Shown here in pieces: positions 4,820 through 5,132 of a DNA stretch of 5,132 nucleotides. Under the pieces are notes generated by a model, which was not told the origin of the DNA, ran no database searches, and saw only the letters and a list, made by a program, of their open reading frames with translations. The stretch is taken from positions 1 through 5,132 of the forward strand of contig CAIKGX010000157.1 of NCBI GenBank assembly GCA_903827075.1, read 5' to 3'. A program made the position numbers and the translations under genes. Each line of letters opens with the position of its first letter. Position 1 is the first letter of the stretch. This stretch comes from an uncultured beta proteobacterium (lineage in GTDB: Bacteria; Pseudomonadota; Gammaproteobacteria; Burkholderiales; Burkholderiaceae).

Positions 4820-5132
4820 GCACGAGCTTTTCTTCTAATAATTTCACTTCTTTCATAAGCACTTGTAATGCATCTTTAATGGATTTAGTTGTATTAATGA
4901 ACTCCTCTTGTTTGGCAAGGATGCCGCCTTTTAATTCTGCATTTCGCATTTCTACTGCCTCAACGCTGGGCATACCCAATGCATTTAAGTCCAGATCAAG
5001 CCAGGATCGGAGGACCAATAACTTATCAAGTTCGGGGATTGCTATACCTCTCAGCCAGCGTCGAGCTGACTCTTGGGTGATGGGTTCTGATCTAGATGCG
5101 CGTAAATTAAATTCTTTGGCTATAAAAGCCGC
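4809..5132 (-). CDS. Repressor-like helix-turn-helix protein, C-terminal part (cut by window edge)
   Basis: The frame is open from the window edge to TAA at 4809, giving the last 107 residues of a protein whose start is outside. In fragment numbering, AKEFNLR (5-11), PITQESARRWLRGIAIP (17-33) and ELDKLLVLRSWLDLDLNALG (34-53) match a pattern I know from betaproteobacterial phage-repressor-like HTH proteins: FN-R, P-(T/S)-A-KWL-G-AIP, KL--LA-WL-V. Residues about 60-105 are charged, with leucines spaced as in a coiled coil (for example LMKEVKLLEEKL at 92-103), probably for dimerisation. This would be a small cytoplasmic DNA-binding regulator. An internal TTG at 5018 could be mistaken for a start, but it lies after the HTH and the open frame continues upstream. 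It is 106 nt upstream of the first AraC gene on the same strand. Targets are unknown. Confidence 0.65.
   Translation of the reverse strand, partial: AAFIAKEFNLRASRSEPITQESARRWLRGIAIPELDKLLVLRSWLDLDLNALGMPSVEAVEMRNAELKGGILAKQEEFINTTKSIKDALQVLMKEVKLLEEKLVQVN

Noticed and set aside
4635..4838. Plus-strand 67-codon open frame spanning the gap before the first AraC gene
   Set aside because: Both ends overlap real minus-strand genes and no protein features are visible.

Overview
The window reads like part of a betaproteobacterial genome with moderate to low GC (mid-40s percent by eye), plausibly a freshwater Burkholderiales member such as a Polynucleobacter relative. The grounds are the BcsD/BcsP-type cellulose genes, the AraC regulators, and a repressor-like HTH protein of a kind common in that group. 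The organism assignment is inference. Every supported gene lies on the minus strand, so transcription runs from high to low coordinates.

Layout in transcription order: (1) 5132-4809, the C-terminal 107 residues of a small helix-turn-helix protein with a coiled-coil tail, cut by the window edge; (2) 4702-3683, an AraC-family regulator; (3) 3516-2500, a second AraC-family regulator, a close paralogue of the first; (4) 2243-1773, bcsD; (5) 1722-1261, a BcsP protein with a BcsR-like N-terminus; (6) 1264-461, bcsQ; (7) 489-1, the N-terminal 163 codons of bcsA, cut by the window edge just as the glycosyltransferase domain begins.

Genes 4-7 are the start of a bcsD-containing (type I) bacterial cellulose synthase operon. 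BcsA is the inner-membrane synthase. BcsQ is a MinD/ParA-type ATPase. BcsD is a cytoplasmic or periplasm-proximal oligomer that promotes ordered fibril export. The BcsP/BcsR-like protein probably links these accessory parts. Tight packing supports co-expression: bcsP and bcsQ share a 4-nt GTGA stop/start, and bcsQ and bcsA overlap by 29 nt. The remaining genes (bcsB, bcsZ, bcsC) would be expected beyond coordinate 1.

The two tandem AraC regulators directly upstream of bcsD, on the same strand, are candidate local regulators of cellulose synthesis. Two non-coding stretches look most regulatory. The 256-nt bcsD upstream region (2244-2499) carries two near-identical 11-mers exactly 20 bp apart. 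The araC-araC gap (3517-3682) carries a 9-bp inverted repeat with an 11-nt spacer. A nonamer, AAAAATGCA, recurs six times in the window, far above a rough chance expectation. No RNA genes, CRISPR arrays, insertion sequences or integration scars were seen.
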